42,657 nt of DNA from CAZADA01 sp964636945 (GCA_964636945.1 CAZWVH010000021.1:1-42657); one strand, 5' to 3'; positions 7,098 to 16,368 are shown, counted from the first letter of the stretch. Numbers and translations are program-made. The notes: a model not told the origin generated them from the letters alone.

Positions 7098-10000
7098 ATG
7101 GCAACTGGTTTGTGGGAGTTTTGGATCGATCGGGGCGGCACGTTCACCGACGTCATCGGACGCTCGCCCGAGGGCCAACTGAAGACAGCCAAACTCCTGT
7201 CCGACAACAGTGACCACTATAGCGACGCCGCCGTTGAGGGCGTGCGTCGGCTGATGGGCGCGCCCAAAGATGAACCCATCCCAGGTCATTTGATCGGCTC
7301 GGTCAAAATTGGCACAACGGTGGCCACCAACGCCTTGCTCGAGCGAACCGGCGCACGCGTCGCATTCGTGACCACCCAGGGATTTGCAGACGCTCCCGAC
7401 ATTGGAGACCAAACCCGGCCGGATATTTTTGCGCTCAACATTCAACGACCCGCAGCGCTTTACACACTGGCGGTGGAAGTTGAGGAGCGCATGGATGTGT
7501 GGGGCGGCGTGCTCACCCCACTGAATACAATGGATGTTCGGCGCGCGCTGCTGAACGCACGCGCCAAGGGTTGCGACGCCGCCGCAATCTGCCTGCTGCA
7601 TGCATGTGCTAATCCCAAGCATGAAAACGAAGTGGCCGCCATTGCGCGAGATGTGGGTTTTCGCCACGTTTCGGTGAGCTCCGAAATCGACCCGTTGGTC
7701 AAATTCGTGCCTCGAGCGCGCACCACGCTGGCTGACGCCTATCTGACCGCCAAGGTGCGGGCCTACGCCGATAGTATCCGAGAGCAACTGGGCGGCGCGC
7801 CCGTCTATTTCATGACATCGAACGGTGGTTTGACAACAGGAGAGGTGTTTCGCGGCAAGGACGCATTGCTGTCCGGCCCGGCCGGCGGCGTCGTGGGCAT
7901 GGCGCGCACAGCGCAAGCTGCTGGGTTTCCCAAGATTCTGGGCTTTGATATGGGCGGCACGTCCACCGACGTGTCGCGCTTTGACGGAGAAGACTTTGAG
8001 CGCGTGAGCGAGGCGGAAATCGGCGGCTGGCGGGTGCGCGCGCCCATGCTGGCGGTCCACACCGTGGCCGCGGGAGGCGGTTCGATCCTTCATGCCGATG
8101 GCGCGCGCGCTCAGGTGGGACCGCAAAGCGCCGGCGCTGATCCTGGACCCGCCGCCTATGGGCGCGGCGGCCCATTGACCGTGACGGACGCGAATCTGAT
8201 TTTGGGACGCCTGCACGCTCGATTTTTCCCGCTGGTGTTCGGGCCGCAAGCCAATCAGCCGCTGTTTGTGGACCAAACGCGTGAGCGATTTGCCCAATTG
8301 GCTCAAGACATGGGGGCCGACAGCATTGAGACGGCGGCGGAAGGATTTCTCACGGTAGCGGTGGAAAACACCGCTCAAGCCGTCAAACACATGTCGGTGG
8401 AACAGGGCTACAACGCCACAGGCTACGCCCTAGCCAGCTTTGGCGGGGCGGGCGGTCAAATCGCCTGCCGTGTTGCTGAAGCCTTAGGCATCCGCACTGT
8501 GCTCGTGCATCCCATGGCCAGCGTGATGTCGGCCTTGGGCATGGGGCTGGCCGATTTGCGCGTATGGCGCGAGGCCGCCTTCGACGGCGTGGTTGACGAT
8601 GCGGGCGCATCCGCCGCCAACGAACGCGCTCAAGCGCTGGAAGAAGAGGCGCGGAGCGCCTTGTTCAGCCAAGACGTGGCGCCCGACGCTATCACCACGC
8701 GCACTGAGGCGCGGCTGAGATATGCAGGTTCAGACACCACGCTTGCGACGGCGCTAGGCCCGGCGAGCGAGATGATCGCAGCATTTGAAGCAGCCCATCG
8801 CCGCATGTTTGGTTTTATCGAGCCGGGCGTTCAAGTGCAGCTGGAATCGCTCGCCGTCCAAGCCAAGGCGCCCTCGCCCGGCGAACACAGCCCGGATCTT
8901 CGTGTGGAACGCAAACAGGGCGGCCCCGTACCCTTCGATCTGACCAAGATCTACGAAAATGGCGAATTCACGCCTGCGCCCATCTATCGCCTTCAAGACA
9001 TTGCGGCCGGAAACATCATCCACGGACCGACATTGGTGGTGGAGCCCAACAGCCAAATCGTCGTGGAGCGTGGCTGGCGCGGGGTCCAGCGGGAAGACGG
9101 CATGTTGGTGCTGGAGCGTTTTGACCTTCACACCGACGAAGAACTAGAAACCGTGACGACCGACCCGGTACGCCTGGAGCTGTTCAATAAGCGGTTTATG
9201 GCGGTTGCTGAGCAGATGGGCGCCGCGCTGGAACGCACCGCAAAATCGGTCAACATCAAGGAACGGCTCGATTTTTCATGCGCCGTATTTGACGCTGAGG
9301 GCGGATTGGTGGCGAACGCGCCTCACATGCCGGTGCATCTTGGCTCCATGGGAGAAAGCGTGCGCGCGGTGATCGCGAAGTTTCCCGACATGGGTGAAGG
9401 CGATGCGGCGGTGCTCAACACGCCTTATGAAGGCGGCACCCATTTGCCCGACATCACTGTGGTCAAGCCAGTTAATGATCCTGAAACCGGCGAGCGCATG
9501 TTTTTTGTGGCCGCACGCGGCCATCACGCCGACATCGGCGGTATCCAACCGGGCTCCATGCCGCCCTTCTCAACCACAATCGAGGAAGAGGGCGTGGCGA
9601 TCGCCCCCATGACACTGGTGGAAGACGGCGTTTTCGCCGAAAAACCGATCCGCGACGTGCTCACTTCGGCGGCCTATCCGGCCCGCGCGCCAGATCGCAA
9701 TATCGCCGATCTCAAAGCCCAAGTGGCCGCCTGTGTGCGCGGGGCAGACGCGCTCAAGCAGATGGCGGCCGACCACGGACGCGACGTGGTTCAGGCCTAT
9801 ATGGGCCATGTGCAAAACAACGCGGAGGCCGCGGTCCGGCGGATCATCTCCATTATGCCGGATGGAGAGGCGGAAATGGCCATTGATGGCGGTCTGGTGA
9901 TCAAGGTGCGCGTCAGCGTGAACCGCGATGATCGCAGCGCCATCATCGACTTTGACGGCACGTCGGCGCAGGACGACAAAACCAATTTCAACGCGCCCAC

Positions 10001-10682
10001 GTCAGTGACCCGTGCAGCGGTGCTTTATGTGTTTCGCACATTGGTCGGACAGGACATTCCGCTCAATGACGGCTGCCTTACCCCCATTGATATTCGCATT
10101 CCTGAAGGATGCCTGCTTAATCCCAAACCGCCCGCAGCGGTGGTGGCCGGCAATGTGGAGACCAGCCAGCACGTGGTGGACGCCTTGTTTGCGGCCACTG
10201 GCGCACTGTCGGCCAGCCAAGGCACCATGAACAACCTCACCTTTGGCGATGCGCGCCGCCAATACTACGAAACCATCGCCGGCGGGGCTGGCGCAGGCCC
10301 CTCGGCGCTGGGGGCCAGCGCGGTGCAAACGCACATGACCAATTCGCGCATGACCGATCCTGAAATACTTGAGTCCCGGTTTCCCGTACTGGTGGAATCC
10401 CATGAATTACGGGACGGCTCGGGTGGCCAGGGCCGAAGGGCCGGTGGCGACGGCGCCGTGCGGCGTTTGCGATTTTTGGACCGCATGTCAGTGTCGCTGT
10501 TATCGACGCGTCGCGAAGCCGGCCCGCCGGGGCTCAAGGGTGGAGCGCCCGGTCAACCCGGCGAGCAATGGCTCATTCGCGCCAATGGCGAGCGCGAGCA
10601 ATTGGAAGGCCGGTTCAGAATTGATGTGTCTCCAGGCGATATCGTCGAAGTGCGCACGCCGGGAGCCGGCGGCTGGGGGTAG
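7098..10682 (+). CDS. 5-oxoprolinase/hydantoinase, fused A and B subunits
   Basis: This 1194-residue protein fuses a HyuA-type half (about 1-680) and a HyuB-type half (about 690-1194). The first half has the ATP-binding signatures DRGGTFTDV (residues 11-19) and DMGGTSTDV (about 284-292), plus a GPAGGVVGMA loop. The second half has the conserved NAPHMPVHLGSMGE and GHHADIGG segments. Family members hydrolyse 5-oxoproline or hydantoin-like rings using ATP. The fused layout and length fit the eukaryote/bacterial OPLAH type, which returns 5-oxoproline to glutamate in glutathione turnover. The exact substrate is inferred. The start is well supported by GAGGGGAAG shortly before the ATG. It is transcribed away from the TerB-DnaJ gene. 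Confidence 0.93.
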   Translation: MATGLWEFWIDRGGTFTDVIGRSPEGQLKTAKLLSDNSDHYSDAAVEGVRRLMGAPKDEPIPGHLIGSVKIGTTVATNALLERTGARVAFVTTQGFADAPDIGDQTRPDIFALNIQRPAALYTLAVEVEERMDVWGGVLTPLNTMDVRRALLNARAKGCDAAAICLLHACANPKHENEVAAIARDVGFRHVSVSSEIDPLVKFVPRARTTLADAYLTAKVRAYADSIREQLGGAPVYFMTSNGGLTTGEVFRGKDALLSGPAGGVVGMARTAQAAGFPKILGFDMGGTSTDVSRFDGEDFERVSEAEIGGWRVRAPMLAVHTVAAGGGSILHADGARAQVGPQSAGADPGPAAYGRGGPLTVTDANLILGRLHARFFPLVFGPQANQPLFVDQTRERFAQLAQDMGADSIETAAEGFLTVAVENTAQAVKHMSVEQGYNATGYALASFGGAGGQIACRVAEALGIRTVLVHPMASVMSALGMGLADLRVWREAAFDGVVDDAGASAANERAQALEEEARSALFSQDVAPDAITTRTEARLRYAGSDTTLATALGPASEMIAAFEAAHRRMFGFIEPGVQVQLESLAVQAKAPSPGEHSPDLRVERKQGGPVPFDLTKIYENGEFTPAPIYRLQDIAAGNIIHGPTLVVEPNSQIVVERGWRGVQREDGMLVLERFDLHTDEELETVTTDPVRLELFNKRFMAVAEQMGAALERTAKSVNIKERLDFSCAVFDAEGGLVANAPHMPVHLGSMGESVRAVIAKFPDMGEGDAAVLNTPYEGGTHLPDITVVKPVNDPETGERMFFVAARGHHADIGGIQPGSMPPFSTTIEEEGVAIAPMTLVEDGVFAEKPIRDVLTSAAYPARAPDRNIADLKAQVAACVRGADALKQMAADHGRDVVQAYMGHVQNNAEAAVRRIISIMPDGEAEMAIDGGLVIKVRVSVNRDDRSAIIDFDGTSAQDDKTNFNAPTSVTRAAVLYVFRTLVGQDIPLNDGCLTPIDIRIPEGCLLNPKPPAAVVAGNVETSQHVVDALFAATGALSASQGTMNNLTFGDARRQYYETIAGGAGAGPSALGASAVQTHMTNSRMTDPEILESRFPVLVESHELRDGSGGQGRRAGGDGAVRRLRFLDRMSVSLLSTRREAGPPGLKGGAPGQPGEQWLIRANGEREQLEGRFRIDVSPGDIVEVRTPGAGGWG

Positions 10683-10695
10683 CCGACTACACCCC

Positions 10696-10720
10696 TAGCG
10701 CCTGAGCCTTTGGGGCGCTA
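10696..10720 (+). terminator. Hairpin after the oxoprolinase gene, possible weak terminator
   Basis: TAGCGCC (10696-10702) and GGCGCTA (10714-10720) form a seven-base-pair stem 13 bases after the oxoprolinase stop codon. No T run follows, so termination is doubtful; it could be a processing or attenuation structure before the lipoprotein gene. Confidence 0.25.
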
Positions 10721-10750
10721 CGATGATCTAACGTTCAAAGTTTGGGGGCC

Positions 10751-12679
10751 ATGATGCGTAAACCATTGATCACCATCGCCGTCATCGCTGCTGCTGCAAG
10801 TGTTGCGGCTTGCGATCGCGAGCCCGAGCAAGCCACACTGAGCATTGAAGCCTTCGAGGCCGAGCTTGCGGCGCTGCGAACCGAGACCTTTCATCATGCT
10901 GGCGGCGAATCCCTCGATCTGGACGCACTGATTGAGCGCATCCCCCCATTCGTGACCATCAGTTATGAGGAAGTCAGCGCCGACGCCGACCGCGGCGCCG
11001 CGATTATCTCCAATGTCCGCATCAGTCCTGCTGACATGCCAGATGTTGGCGTCTCGATCGATGAGCTCTCGGTTTGGGATTTCAACCAAGACCTCGTGAT
11101 CGCCCGGTTAAATGGCGAGCAAATGGACAATGGCGGACCGATTGCCCGACGCATTGAGGCCGACACCATCGCCGTGTTTGGCCTCGAGGCATTCATCAAT
11201 CCGGTTATGGAGGCGTACACCTCAGGTGTTGAAGGGGTTTTGGACGATGTCGACCCGGCGTTGGCCGACAATCCAGCCATGGATCTCAGCATGGAAATTC
11301 ATGATTATGAGTTCTCCATTGCGCGCCTGGTGATCGACGAACCCTCCCTGCGACCGTGGGCGATCAATCCGGTAGAGTTGGGACCGGAGCACGCCGAATG
11401 GGCGGATGTGATGCCCTTTGCGCAAATTTATGCTGCTGCGTCGCGGTCATTTGCGGCAAAGACCTTGGCCGGCTACGACATGACCGCACAGATGTCGTAC
11501 ACTGCGGCGACCACCGAAGACGCCTCAATCGACGTGGGCGTTGACAGCTTTGGCTATCGCGGTTTGTCCGGTGGGGACCTCGATCTCGGCGTGATCAGGA
11601 ATCTGGGTTACGGCATTGACGCCACTTTCTTGCCCGTAAGCGCCGCCGCCTCTCCCGACTTGGCGCCAAACGCACCGATCCCGATGGCCATGGATGCCAG
11701 TATTGGCCGATACACCATGGAAGGCCTGCGCACCGACAATCTCTGGAAGGCGCTGGCCATGGGCGAATGGCCCGACCGCTCACAAACCGACTTCATGAGC
11801 CTCGGCGTATGGCGCGTGGAAAACGAGATTGTCACAATCAACGACCTCGAACTGCTGTCGCTTCGGGCTGGTGAAGTTGACATGTCAGGGTTCCATTGGC
11901 TTGCCCCGACCCAAATTGGGTTTGAGGTGGACGGTCTGGCCTACAACATTCCCGCATTGATAAAATTCGTCGAGAACCTGGACCCCAGCTTTTCTGAGAC
12001 TGATCCACAAACCATGGCCATCTTAGACTCGGTCTTGAAAGTGCTCTCAAAACATAACCTTGAGGCGCCCGCGCTTGATTTTGCCTTTCGTTGGACTTGG
12101 GACGCGCAAAGCGGCGACGCGCAAATCTACCTGGCGGAAGGAATTGAAGATCAAATTCGCTTTGACCTCACCACACGCGGTCGTCTACCGGATTTTGACA
12201 GCGTTTCGGCCATGGTCCCCAACGAAATCGAAGACGCCAACACGGCTGGTCTCATGGCGCTATTTGCAGGCGTGTCGCAATTTAACGAGGCAAGAGCGCA
12301 TTTGGTCGATGAGGGCGGGCTGGATACCGGCTTTGCGGTGACCGCGGACTTGATGAAAGTTCTGGCCGCCGAAAACCCGGACATGGCCATGTTTGAGCGC
12401 GCTTCACCTGAACAACTACGAACCATGGCGACAGGCGGGGTGCATATGGGCGCGATCGCCATCCAGGAGGACTTTCCAGGAGCAGCAAAGCTGATGACGC
12501 CTTTCGCTAAATTTGTTGGCGAGGGCGGATCGTTGGAGGCGCGCATTGCGCCGGAAATACCGGTGGACTTTGCAGAAGTGCAGCGGCTCCAGACCATCGC
12601 TGTCAACGATCCCAACGATATTCTCGACGAGCTTGGCGTGGTGGTGGAACACACGCCTTCGCCCGGATCGGACAACTAA
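10751..12679 (+). CDS. Large predicted lipoprotein, unknown function
   Basis: A protein of about 642 residues. It begins with a basic residue pair, a hydrophobic stretch and a lipobox ending VAAC (cysteine near residue 20), so it is probably a lipid-anchored periplasmic protein. The rest is acidic and lacks membrane segments. Repeated two-part patterns such as ISNVRIS, INDLELLSLRAGEVDMSGF and IGFEVDGLAYNIP suggest layers of beta strands, possibly of the kind in AsmA/DUF945-like proteins, but I cannot assign a family. The ATG at 10751 is used, and an adjacent ATG at 10754 is equally possible, with GGGGG just upstream. It sits between the oxoprolinase and a CsaA-like gene, 23 bases before the latter. 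Confidence 0.75.
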   Translation: MMRKPLITIAVIAAAASVAACDREPEQATLSIEAFEAELAALRTETFHHAGGESLDLDALIERIPPFVTISYEEVSADADRGAAIISNVRISPADMPDVGVSIDELSVWDFNQDLVIARLNGEQMDNGGPIARRIEADTIAVFGLEAFINPVMEAYTSGVEGVLDDVDPALADNPAMDLSMEIHDYEFSIARLVIDEPSLRPWAINPVELGPEHAEWADVMPFAQIYAAASRSFAAKTLAGYDMTAQMSYTAATTEDASIDVGVDSFGYRGLSGGDLDLGVIRNLGYGIDATFLPVSAAASPDLAPNAPIPMAMDASIGRYTMEGLRTDNLWKALAMGEWPDRSQTDFMSLGVWRVENEIVTINDLELLSLRAGEVDMSGFHWLAPTQIGFEVDGLAYNIPALIKFVENLDPSFSETDPQTMAILDSVLKVLSKHNLEAPALDFAFRWTWDAQSGDAQIYLAEGIEDQIRFDLTTRGRLPDFDSVSAMVPNEIEDANTAGLMALFAGVSQFNEARAHLVDEGGLDTGFAVTADLMKVLAAENPDMAMFERASPEQLRTMATGGVHMGAIAIQEDFPGAAKLMTPFAKFVGEGGSLEARIAPEIPVDFAEVQRLQTIAVNDPNDILDELGVVVEHTPSPGSDN

Positions 12680-12702
12680 CGCACTGATATTCGTGGCCAG
12701 CC

Positions 12703-13074
12703 ATGCATATTGAGTTTGATCCAAACGCTGAGCCAGCGGCCAACATCACGTTCGAGCAGTTTTTGATGGTGGATATCCGTGTGGGCGTGATTACCGCGGT
12801 CGAACCGTTCCCCCAAGCGCGCAAGCCGGCATACAAGCTGACCATCGATTTTGGTCCGGGAGTGGGAACCAAACGATCCTCAGCACAAATAACGGACCTC
12901 TATGGGCTCGACGAACTGGTGGGCAAATCAGTCGCCGCAGTGGTCAACTTTGCACCTAAGCGCGTGGGTCCATTTATGTCAGAGGTCCTGACGCTCGGCT
13001 TTCCCGATCAAAACGGGCGGATCGTGCTGTTTTCACCCGATCATGACGTGCCTTTGGGCGCCCGGCTGGTTTGA
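12703..13074 (+). CDS. csaA: CsaA-like tRNA-binding protein
   Basis: This 123-residue protein consists of one tRNA-binding OB-fold domain of the type at the C-terminus of methionyl-tRNA synthetase and in CsaA. Recognisable segments are VDIRVGVITAVEPFPQARKPAYKL, KRSSAQIT and VNFAPKRVGPFMSEVL. In Bacillus CsaA is described as an export-related chaperone that can bind tRNA; in proteobacteria the role is unclear. The length is close to the family's usual 110 residues. No strong ribosome site precedes the ATG at 12703. It follows the lipoprotein gene closely and may be co-transcribed with it. Confidence 0.9.
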   Translation: MHIEFDPNAEPAANITFEQFLMVDIRVGVITAVEPFPQARKPAYKLTIDFGPGVGTKRSSAQITDLYGLDELVGKSVAAVVNFAPKRVGPFMSEVLTLGFPDQNGRIVLFSPDHDVPLGARLV

Positions 13075-13094
13075 GCGGCACGATCTGACCAGAA

Positions 13095-13124
13095 TTGGCC
13101 CGCATCCCAAATCATGTCTATATA
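13095..13124 (+). promoter_or_regulatory. Possible promoter of the DUF262 gene
   Basis: TTGGCC (13095-13100) and TATATA (13119-13124) are spaced 18 bases apart and lie about 37 bases before the ATG at 13161, in the short gap after csaA. The match is moderate. It implies that the DUF262 gene can be transcribed on its own. Confidence 0.35.
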
Positions 13125-13160
13125 TCAACAAGCCCCTGATTGTGTGAGCTCACCTTACGC

Positions 13161-15014
13161 ATGGATATCAAAACACGCGTCGCTCCCATCCTGCGATTTC
13201 TTGCGCACCAAAAGTATGAGCTCGACGTGTATCAACGCGGCTATGTTTGGACGGAAGGCGAGATCCGCAAATTTCTCACCGACCTGGAAGACCATGCACG
13301 CGATTGGTTGAACCAAACGGCGCCCCCGCCCTGGTTTCTTGGCACCGTGTTGGTGGAAAAGCGCGCCGGGCGAAACTTCTTGGTCGACGGCCAACAGCGA
13401 CTGGTGACATTGGGCCTATTGCTCCTCGCACTGCATCCGATTGCGACAGGCGCGCGCAAGGCTGGAATTCAGCTAGCGCTCAAAGGCGGCGGACGCACGC
13501 TCGCGCTTCCCGTTGCCGTGGGTCGCTACCAATTGGCGTTTTCAGCTCTGGCGCGCGGCGCTGAGTTGGATCGGTTTACCGAACGCGATCCGGATCAACG
13601 GCGCATCGCGTCCGCCTATTTTCAGATCGCCGATTGGGTCAACACGTCGCTGAAAGACCGCGACCATCAGATGTTCATCGACTCAGTGTTGCGATTGTGT
13701 CTGCTCAATGTGGTGACAGTGTCTGACACTCACCTGGCTTACCGTCTGTTCAACAGCCTCAACAGTCGCGGTAAACCGCTCAGCGTGATTGAAACCTTAA
13801 AGAGCGTTCTGCTTGCCGATGTGCCTGAAGACGAGCGCGAGGAACTGGCCACCGCTTGGGATAAGGCCCGCCAAGAAGCGTTCAATGGCGGCAATGATCC
13901 TGCGCTAAACGCTTTGCGCTCTGCGCTGATTGCCCGCGCAGCGCCGGCTCCGGAGTCAGGTGAGGCGTTCGCCTCTTCGGACGAAGTGCGCTCCATCAGG
14001 GAAAATCCGTTTGATTGGCTTGCCCATGAGCGATTGGATCGACCGTCGTCCGAGCAAATCGCCCGCCAGCTCCCATTCTACGTTCGCTTAGACGGCCGGT
14101 TCGCAAAAGCGTCTGAAGCGCCCATTCCTGGCGCCCAATCTCTCCATTTCGCCACCGCATGCGGGGTGCCGCACGAACACTGGGCGCCGCTGGTCATGGC
14201 GCCGCTCACCAGCCACGATGAGCCGCAAGACCTCAATTTGCGCCGCGCTGCGGCTGTCATTGCATTCCTTGAGGTCGCCGCGGCGCGTATCGCGTGGCGG
14301 CGTTTGGCATTGTCGCCGGCGCAAATCCGCGATTCTTTGGCGGGTATAGCCCCGCTCCTGCGCAATAGCGATCCAGAGAATTTGGCGTATTCGCTGGTCG
14401 CTTTGCTCGAAGGCCATTTCCCGGAGGACTTCACAGTACACAACGCACTGCACGTTGGTGGCGACGGCCTGCCCGAGGGCTCAGCCCACGCCATGTTGGC
14501 GCGAATGAGCGAGTATGTGGAAACCTACACCTCCGCCCCGGTGGGCGACTATGCGCACTTTGCGTCGGATCATTATAGACTGATCTCCGCGCCGCCGATC
14601 ATGCCGCTGGAGACGCCCGGGCGAAAACCAACTGACCCGCTACAGGGCAAACGCAATCGGCTTGGGACCCATGTGCTTGTCTCGCGTAAGCTCGCCAAAT
14701 CGATCGAGGCCGCAATCCCCAAGGACCGACCAGAAATCTTGGCCCAAGCTGACAATCGTCTGGCCCTCACCGCAGCGTTAAACCCGCCAAGCGACAAACG
14801 CTTTGAAGAATCAGTTGTGGCGCTGGCCACTGTATTTCCGGGGCATCCGCTCAAGAGTCCGGCCGATATCGGGCTGCGTGACCAAGTTTACGCCGAGTTA
14901 GCCCAGCGTATTTGGTCTCCGGATCGGATTCTTGAAGCTGCAGCTGATCCACATCCTCAGCTGCCCAAGGCTCTGGGCCTCGCTCACGGCCAGGCTGGGG
15001 CCCCTCAATCCTAA
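13161..15014 (+). CDS. DUF262/DUF1524 (GmrSD-like) protein with degenerate HNH motif
   Basis: A protein of about 617 residues. The N-terminal DUF262 domain is clear: QRGYVW at 25-30, DGQQR at 76-80 (the ParB/Srx-like nucleotide-binding motif), and an LNSRGKPLS segment near residue 200. The C-terminal part resembles DUF1524, the HNH nuclease half of GmrSD type IV restriction enzymes, but its catalytic positions look lost. Where the family has His-Ile-x-Pro, this protein reads PPIMP (from residue 478), and the usual LGNL block reads LGTHVL (about 500-505). GmrSD proteins cut modified foreign DNA; this copy may only bind or hydrolyse nucleotides. The ATG at 13161 is preferred to an upstream TTG. 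The neighbours are housekeeping genes, not a defence cluster. Confidence 0.82.
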   Translation: MDIKTRVAPILRFLAHQKYELDVYQRGYVWTEGEIRKFLTDLEDHARDWLNQTAPPPWFLGTVLVEKRAGRNFLVDGQQRLVTLGLLLLALHPIATGARKAGIQLALKGGGRTLALPVAVGRYQLAFSALARGAELDRFTERDPDQRRIASAYFQIADWVNTSLKDRDHQMFIDSVLRLCLLNVVTVSDTHLAYRLFNSLNSRGKPLSVIETLKSVLLADVPEDEREELATAWDKARQEAFNGGNDPALNALRSALIARAAPAPESGEAFASSDEVRSIRENPFDWLAHERLDRPSSEQIARQLPFYVRLDGRFAKASEAPIPGAQSLHFATACGVPHEHWAPLVMAPLTSHDEPQDLNLRRAAAVIAFLEVAAARIAWRRLALSPAQIRDSLAGIAPLLRNSDPENLAYSLVALLEGHFPEDFTVHNALHVGGDGLPEGSAHAMLARMSEYVETYTSAPVGDYAHFASDHYRLISAPPIMPLETPGRKPTDPLQGKRNRLGTHVLVSRKLAKSIEAAIPKDRPEILAQADNRLALTAALNPPSDKRFEESVVALATVFPGHPLKSPADIGLRDQVYAELAQRIWSPDRILEAAADPHPQLPKALGLAHGQAGAPQS

Positions 15015-15066
15015 AAAATTGGTAACACAAGCAATCCATGTCGGGCGGGCGGCCGTAAAGCGACAT

Positions 15067-15125
15067 GAATGTTCACCTGAGGGACATTCGCACTATTGCA
15101 TATTCGATATGCGCAAATTCGCGCA
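15067..15125. promoter_or_regulatory. Cluster of inverted repeats upstream of the fasciclin gene
   Basis: Three dyads lie in the leader of the fasciclin gene: GAATGT/ACATTC (15067-15089), GCATAT TCG ATATGC (15098-15112, perfect arms) and TGCGC/GCGCA (15110-15125). The middle one is the most operator-like. No regulator can be named. Confidence 0.35.
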
Positions 15126-15147
15126 TGCCAGCCCAGAGGATATCGAT

Positions 15148-15654
15148 ATGATCCGCAGTATTCTTGCGTCAGCATCCGCTTTGGCTTTGATCGCCGCACC
15201 AGCGATCGCCGACCATCATAAAGACGACTATGAGAAGAAAGACATTGTTGACACGGCCGTGGCCGCTGGCAGCTTTTCAACTCTGGTAACAGCTGTGCAA
15301 ACGGCTGGCTTGGTTGAGACCCTGAAGGGTGACGGTCCGTTCACGGTATTCGCCCCCACAGACGAAGCCTTTGCGGCCTTGCCTGAAGGCACGGTCGAGT
15401 CGCTTCTGTTGGAAGAGAATCGCGATCAACTCACCCAGATCCTCACCTATCACGTTGTACCTGGAAAAGTGATGTCGTCTGACATTGCCGGTCAGGCTCT
15501 CGAAGCTGATACGGCCGCCGGACTGAAACTGGCAATCGACGCCACGGACGGCGTGGTGGTCGGCGGCGCCAATGTGGTGACTGCTGACATTGAAGCGAGC
15601 AATGGCGTGATCCACGTGGTCGACGCTGTGATCTTGCCGCCAGAAGGCGAATAA
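15148..15654 (+). CDS. Secreted fasciclin (FAS1) domain protein
   Basis: A 168-residue protein with a cleavable Sec signal peptide (about 1-21, ending AIAD) and a single FAS1 domain filling the rest. The two family blocks are clear: FTVFAPTDEAFAALP (H1) and the C-terminal GVIHVVDAVILPP (H2), with the YH pair in LTYHVVPG between them. FAS1 proteins mediate adhesion or matrix contacts. In alphaproteobacteria single-domain secreted forms are common and often belong to stress regulons. The start is fixed by AGAGGA before the ATG at 15148 and by the signal peptide; a longer frame extends upstream into the DUF262 gene. A strong terminator follows. Confidence 0.93.
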   Translation: MIRSILASASALALIAAPAIADHHKDDYEKKDIVDTAVAAGSFSTLVTAVQTAGLVETLKGDGPFTVFAPTDEAFAALPEGTVESLLLEENRDQLTQILTYHVVPGKVMSSDIAGQALEADTAAGLKLAIDATDGVVVGGANVVTADIEASNGVIHVVDAVILPPEGE

Positions 15655-15672
15655 GTCCCCCCCTTACTCAAA

Positions 15673-15718
15673 GCGTCCCGGCAGCGTTTAGGCGTTGCCG
15701 GGACGCCTTGATTTTTTT
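15673..15718 (+). terminator. Intrinsic terminator of the fasciclin gene
   Basis: A 14-base-pair stem (15673-15686 with 15693-15706, one G-T pair) with a six-base loop is followed by a run of seven T at 15712-15718, 18 bases after the stop codon. This is a textbook rho-independent terminator for the plus strand. It also separates the gene from the convergent NTF2-like gene. Confidence 0.9.
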
Positions 15719-15743
15719 GACGTGTGGTCTGTCGTTCGGCCCA

Positions 15744-16316
15744 TCACTCGCTTTGGGTAACGTCCTCGACAATCTTCCACTCACCGTCGAATTGTTGAAC
15801 CCGCAAGTAAAATGTGCCGCCTGGATTGTCATTCTCGCGCTTGAGCCGCCAATGACCGAACACCAGCGCTGCGTCTTCGGCGACGGGTCTGACATGCAAT
15901 TGTGAAAAGCTAAGATCGCCCATGGCTTGGCGATTAGGATAGCGATCAGCATAGCGCTGTGCTGCGGCGTCGAAACCCATCATCACGCTATCGCCACTCA
16001 CAAATCGCAAATCGGGGCTATCCCAATACCCAGACATGAAGCCGTCTAAGTCGGCTGTGTTCCACTCAAACACTTGCTGCGCTAGCAGCTGCAACACGTC
16101 GAATTTGACCTGCTCAGACAATTCCTTGGGCAGTGTGCTATCGCGAAAGTGCACAAGGCAATCGCGCTTCATCGAGCGCCCGCACAATTCACGCACATAC
16201 TCGGGAGTCGATGTATCCAGGCGATCCCAGTAACCAGGCTTGTCTTGTGCGCCTGCAGCAGTCGCCAACGCAAATGCGCCCAAACCAAATGCCAGAAGTT
16301 GATACAATTGCCGCAT
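15744..16316 (-). CDS. Secreted NTF2/SnoaL-like domain protein
   Basis: A 190-residue protein with an N-terminal signal peptide (cleavage likely after AAGA near residue 23) and, in its C-terminal two thirds, an NTF2-like cone fold of the DUF4440/SnoaL type. Recognisable parts are FEWNTADLDGFMSGYWDSPDLRF, the central Tyr-Pro region and the closing WKIVEDVTQ strand. Such domains bind small ligands or act as simple enzymes. Three cysteines precede the domain. The substrate is unknown. It is encoded 52 bases downstream of metH on the same strand but has its own signal peptide and an unrelated theme. Confidence 0.8.
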   Translation of the reverse strand: MRQLYQLLAFGLGAFALATAAGAQDKPGYWDRLDTSTPEYVRELCGRSMKRDCLVHFRDSTLPKELSEQVKFDVLQLLAQQVFEWNTADLDGFMSGYWDSPDLRFVSGDSVMMGFDAAAQRYADRYPNRQAMGDLSFSQLHVRPVAEDAALVFGHWRLKRENDNPGGTFYLRVQQFDGEWKIVEDVTQSE

Positions 16317-16368
16317 AAAATTCGCTCCCAGGACAGTCTAACTAGCCAATCCAGCCAGCGACAGGGGT

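Noticed and set aside
7083..8390. 435-codon minus-strand frame opposite the oxoprolinase
   Set aside because: It lies wholly antisense to a clear 1194-residue enzyme, is rich in His, Gln and Arg as expected of a shadow frame in GC-rich DNA, and lacks a domain.
13161..15014. Defence island around the DUF262 protein
   Set aside because: The flanking genes (csaA, fasciclin, NTF2-like) are ordinary, with no restriction, toxin or mobile-element genes next to it.
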